Assembly: GCA_029861675.1 (NCBI GenBank)
Contig: JAOTYV010000093.1
Location: forward strand, 1 to 14,764
Origin: Alphaproteobacteria bacterium
Lineage (GTDB): Bacteria; Pseudomonadota; Alphaproteobacteria; UBA8366
DNA: 14,764 nucleotides
Reading direction: 5' to 3'
The notes beneath the pieces were generated by a model, which was not told the origin of the DNA, did no database searches, and saw only the letters and a list, made by a program, of their open reading frames with translations. How positions within the stretch are numbered: the stretch's first letter is position 1; every line of letters starts with the position of its first letter. Positions 13,399 to 14,764 of the stretch are shown here, in pieces. The position numbers were made by a program, and so were the translations under genes.

Positions 13399-14764
13399 CT
13401 ACTTCATCAATGCTTCGGCCTGTGCGGTGCGGCCCGTGGCGTCGATTACGGTAATACGGATAAATCCTTTGCCGTCGGGTTGCCAAAAGGCGCCGCGGCG
13501 ATGCGGGGAAGACGGAATGGCGCGGCCGTTGATCAGCCAGTTGAACGGTATTGACCCGCCTTCGGCGGTGAGCGGCAGCTCGGCGAGGCCGTCCTTCGAT
13601 CGCTCGAGGGGCACGACAGCGCCATCCGGTGGAAAGGTGATGGTAAGGCGCCGCGACAAGGCCTGTGCAAGATCGTTTCGGTTTTTGGGGCCGGCGCCGA
13701 ACCTCTGAAGGCGTTCCGGCAGCGCCGCGTTGCGGGCGACGATTGCCGCATCGGGCCGGTTTGCGTTGGGCCGTCCGCCCTGGCCGGGCAGGAGGCCGAA
13801 GACGCGAAACAGCAAGGGCGCGGCGGTTATCCGCCCATACCGGCCGGGACTCGGCGTGCCGTCTGGCCGCCCGACCCAGATGCCGACCGTATGGGCGTCG
13901 TCGTAGCCCACGGCCCAGGCATCGCGAAAACCGTAGGAGGTTCCCGTCTTGAATGCGATCGGCCGGGGCCTGCTGTTGTGCTTGACGGCGAGGAAGCCGT
14001 CCGGCGGCGGCGCGGCCTCCATGATTCGACTCAAATACCAGGCGGCGGCGGCGCCGGTGAGCCGGGTGCCCTTGTGTGCCGGCGCTTCGTCTCCTTCCCG
14101 CCGCGCCATCGTCAGCGGCGCGGCCTCGCCGCCATTGGCCAGGGCGGTATAAAGCGACACCAAGTCTAGCAATGTGACGCCGCCACCGCCGAGCGCCAGC
14201 GGCAAACCCGGCTTGGCGCCGCCGGCATACCGCAATGTGACGCCCGCGGTGCGAAGCCGGGCGACGAACCGGCCGGGACCGATCCGCTCCAGCACCGAAA
14301 CGGCGGGGATATTCAGCGATTGTTGCAAGGCTTCCCGCACCGTGACTTCACCGCGATAGACGCGGCGAAAATTTTCCGGCCGGTATTCGCCGAACCGCGT
14401 CGGCTGATCGACGATGATTGTCTCCGGGTGAATCAGCTTCTCGTCGAACGCCATCCCATAGATGAACGGCTTCAGGGCCGACCCGGGCGAGCGCACTGCC
14501 TGCGCCATGTCGATTTGGCCGGACCGGGCGCCGTCGAAGAAATCGCCCGACCCTAAGTAGGCCACGACGCGGCGTGTCGCATTCTCCACCACCAAGGCGG
14601 CGATGGTGGCGCGGCGATCGGCGCCGGCGTGCTCGCGCCGGATTACAGTCTCCAGCGTGGCCTGGAGCGCGCCGTCTATCGTCGTGCGGTGTACCGGCGC
14701 GGCCGGTTCTTCGGATATCAGCCTTCGCGCCAGATGCGGCGCCCGGAACGGCAATGGCCGACGT
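13399..14764 (-). CDS. pbpC: Penicillin-binding protein 1C, transpeptidase and C-terminal domains (5' end missing)
   Basis: The frame is open to the right edge, so the N-terminal membrane anchor and glycosyltransferase domain of this roughly 700-residue protein lie outside. The TTG at 14754 is internal. Counting from it, the penicillin-binding motifs are S92-A-L-K95 (SPGSALKPF), S146-L-N148 (QQSLNIPAV) and K269-T-G271 (AFKTGTSYGFRDAW), all intact. After about residue 360 comes the BiPBP_C-type C-terminal domain (FPPDGAVVPL, then LINGRAIPSSPHR), a beta-sandwich typical of PBP1C. The enzyme acts in the periplasm in peptidoglycan synthesis; PBP1C is usually non-essential and often lies next to an alpha-2-macroglobulin gene, which would be expected beyond the right edge. 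It is convergent with the DUF899 gene. Confidence 0.92.
   Translation of the reverse strand, partial: RRPLPFRAPHLARRLISEEPAAPVHRTTIDGALQATLETVIRREHAGADRRATIAALVVENATRRVVAYLGSGDFFDGARSGQIDMAQAVRSPGSALKPFIYGMAFDEKLIHPETIIVDQPTRFGEYRPENFRRVYRGEVTVREALQQSLNIPAVSVLERIGPGRFVARLRTAGVTLRYAGGAKPGLPLALGGGGVTLLDLVSLYTALANGGEAAPLTMARREGDEAPAHKGTRLTGAAAAWYLSRIMEAAPPPDGFLAVKHNSRPRPIAFKTGTSYGFRDAWAVGYDDAHTVGIWVGRPDGTPSPGRYGRITAAPLLFRVFGLLPGQGGRPNANRPDAAIVARNAALPERLQRFGAGPKNRNDLAQALSRRLTITFPPDGAVVPLERSKDGLAELPLTAEGGSIPFNWLINGRAIPSSPHRRGAFWQPDGKGFIRITVIDATGRTAQAEALMK

Noticed and set aside
1..14764. CRISPR array, tRNA/rRNA, insertion sequence, integrase or prophage
   Set aside because: No regular spaced repeats, no structural RNA signature and no transposase or integrase motif was seen on either strand.

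Overview
The window is GC-rich and densely coded, and reads like a chromosomal accessory region of an alphaproteobacterium. This placement rests on general gene style: a TauD-type dioxygenase, an FNR/FixK-type box, CoxD/CoxE-like genes and a PBP1C. It is an inference, not a phylogenetic result. I see no rRNA, tRNA, CRISPR array, insertion sequence or phage gene. Both outermost genes run off the window.

Left part (1-3275, plus strand): a three-gene catabolic-looking operon holds an Fe(II)/2-oxoglutarate dioxygenase (5' end missing), a D-2-hydroxyacid dehydrogenase and a fumarate-reductase-like FAD oxidoreductase. The substrate cannot be read from the sequence. Next (about 3390-4557) is a compact type II toxin-antitoxin module: an MbcA/ParS/Xre-type antitoxin overlaps a RES-domain toxin by one base, behind a well-formed promoter flanked by two copies of TGCATAAATGCA.

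Middle (4608-8093, plus strand): an atypical acyl-CoA dehydrogenase overlaps a CoxD-like MoxR AAA+ ATPase by four bases, followed 10 bp later by a CoxE-like VWA protein. CoxD/CoxE pairs are best known from maturation of molybdenum-copper CO dehydrogenase, but no such enzyme is encoded here. The dehydrogenase lacks the classical C-terminal catalytic Glu and has a Glu at the isovaleryl-/long-chain-type position instead.

Copper part (8078-11002, minus strand): a CopA-type Cu(I) P1B-ATPase has an N-terminal YHS domain and two Cys-rich heavy-metal-binding domains. Upstream of it is a small secreted or membrane-anchored SHOCT protein. A CueR-like dyad lies before copA. The divergent 173-bp region beyond the SHOCT gene holds a perfect FNR-type box and a perfect 17-bp inverted repeat.

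Right part (11176-13364, plus strand): a four-gene operon encodes an ArsR-family repressor, an AHSA1/SRPBCC protein, a glutathione S-transferase and a DUF899 thioredoxin-like protein. Its promoter is near consensus, its predicted start of transcription falls on the ATG (leaderless), and a perfect 10+10 bp dyad covers the -10 element and start codon. The window ends in the transpeptidase and C-terminal part of a minus-strand penicillin-binding protein 1C.

No wholly new system is proven. The best leads are the acyl-CoA dehydrogenase-CoxD-CoxE unit, the self-contained regulatory architectures of the toxin-antitoxin and ArsR operons, and the copper/low-oxygen control region between the SHOCT and ArsR genes.
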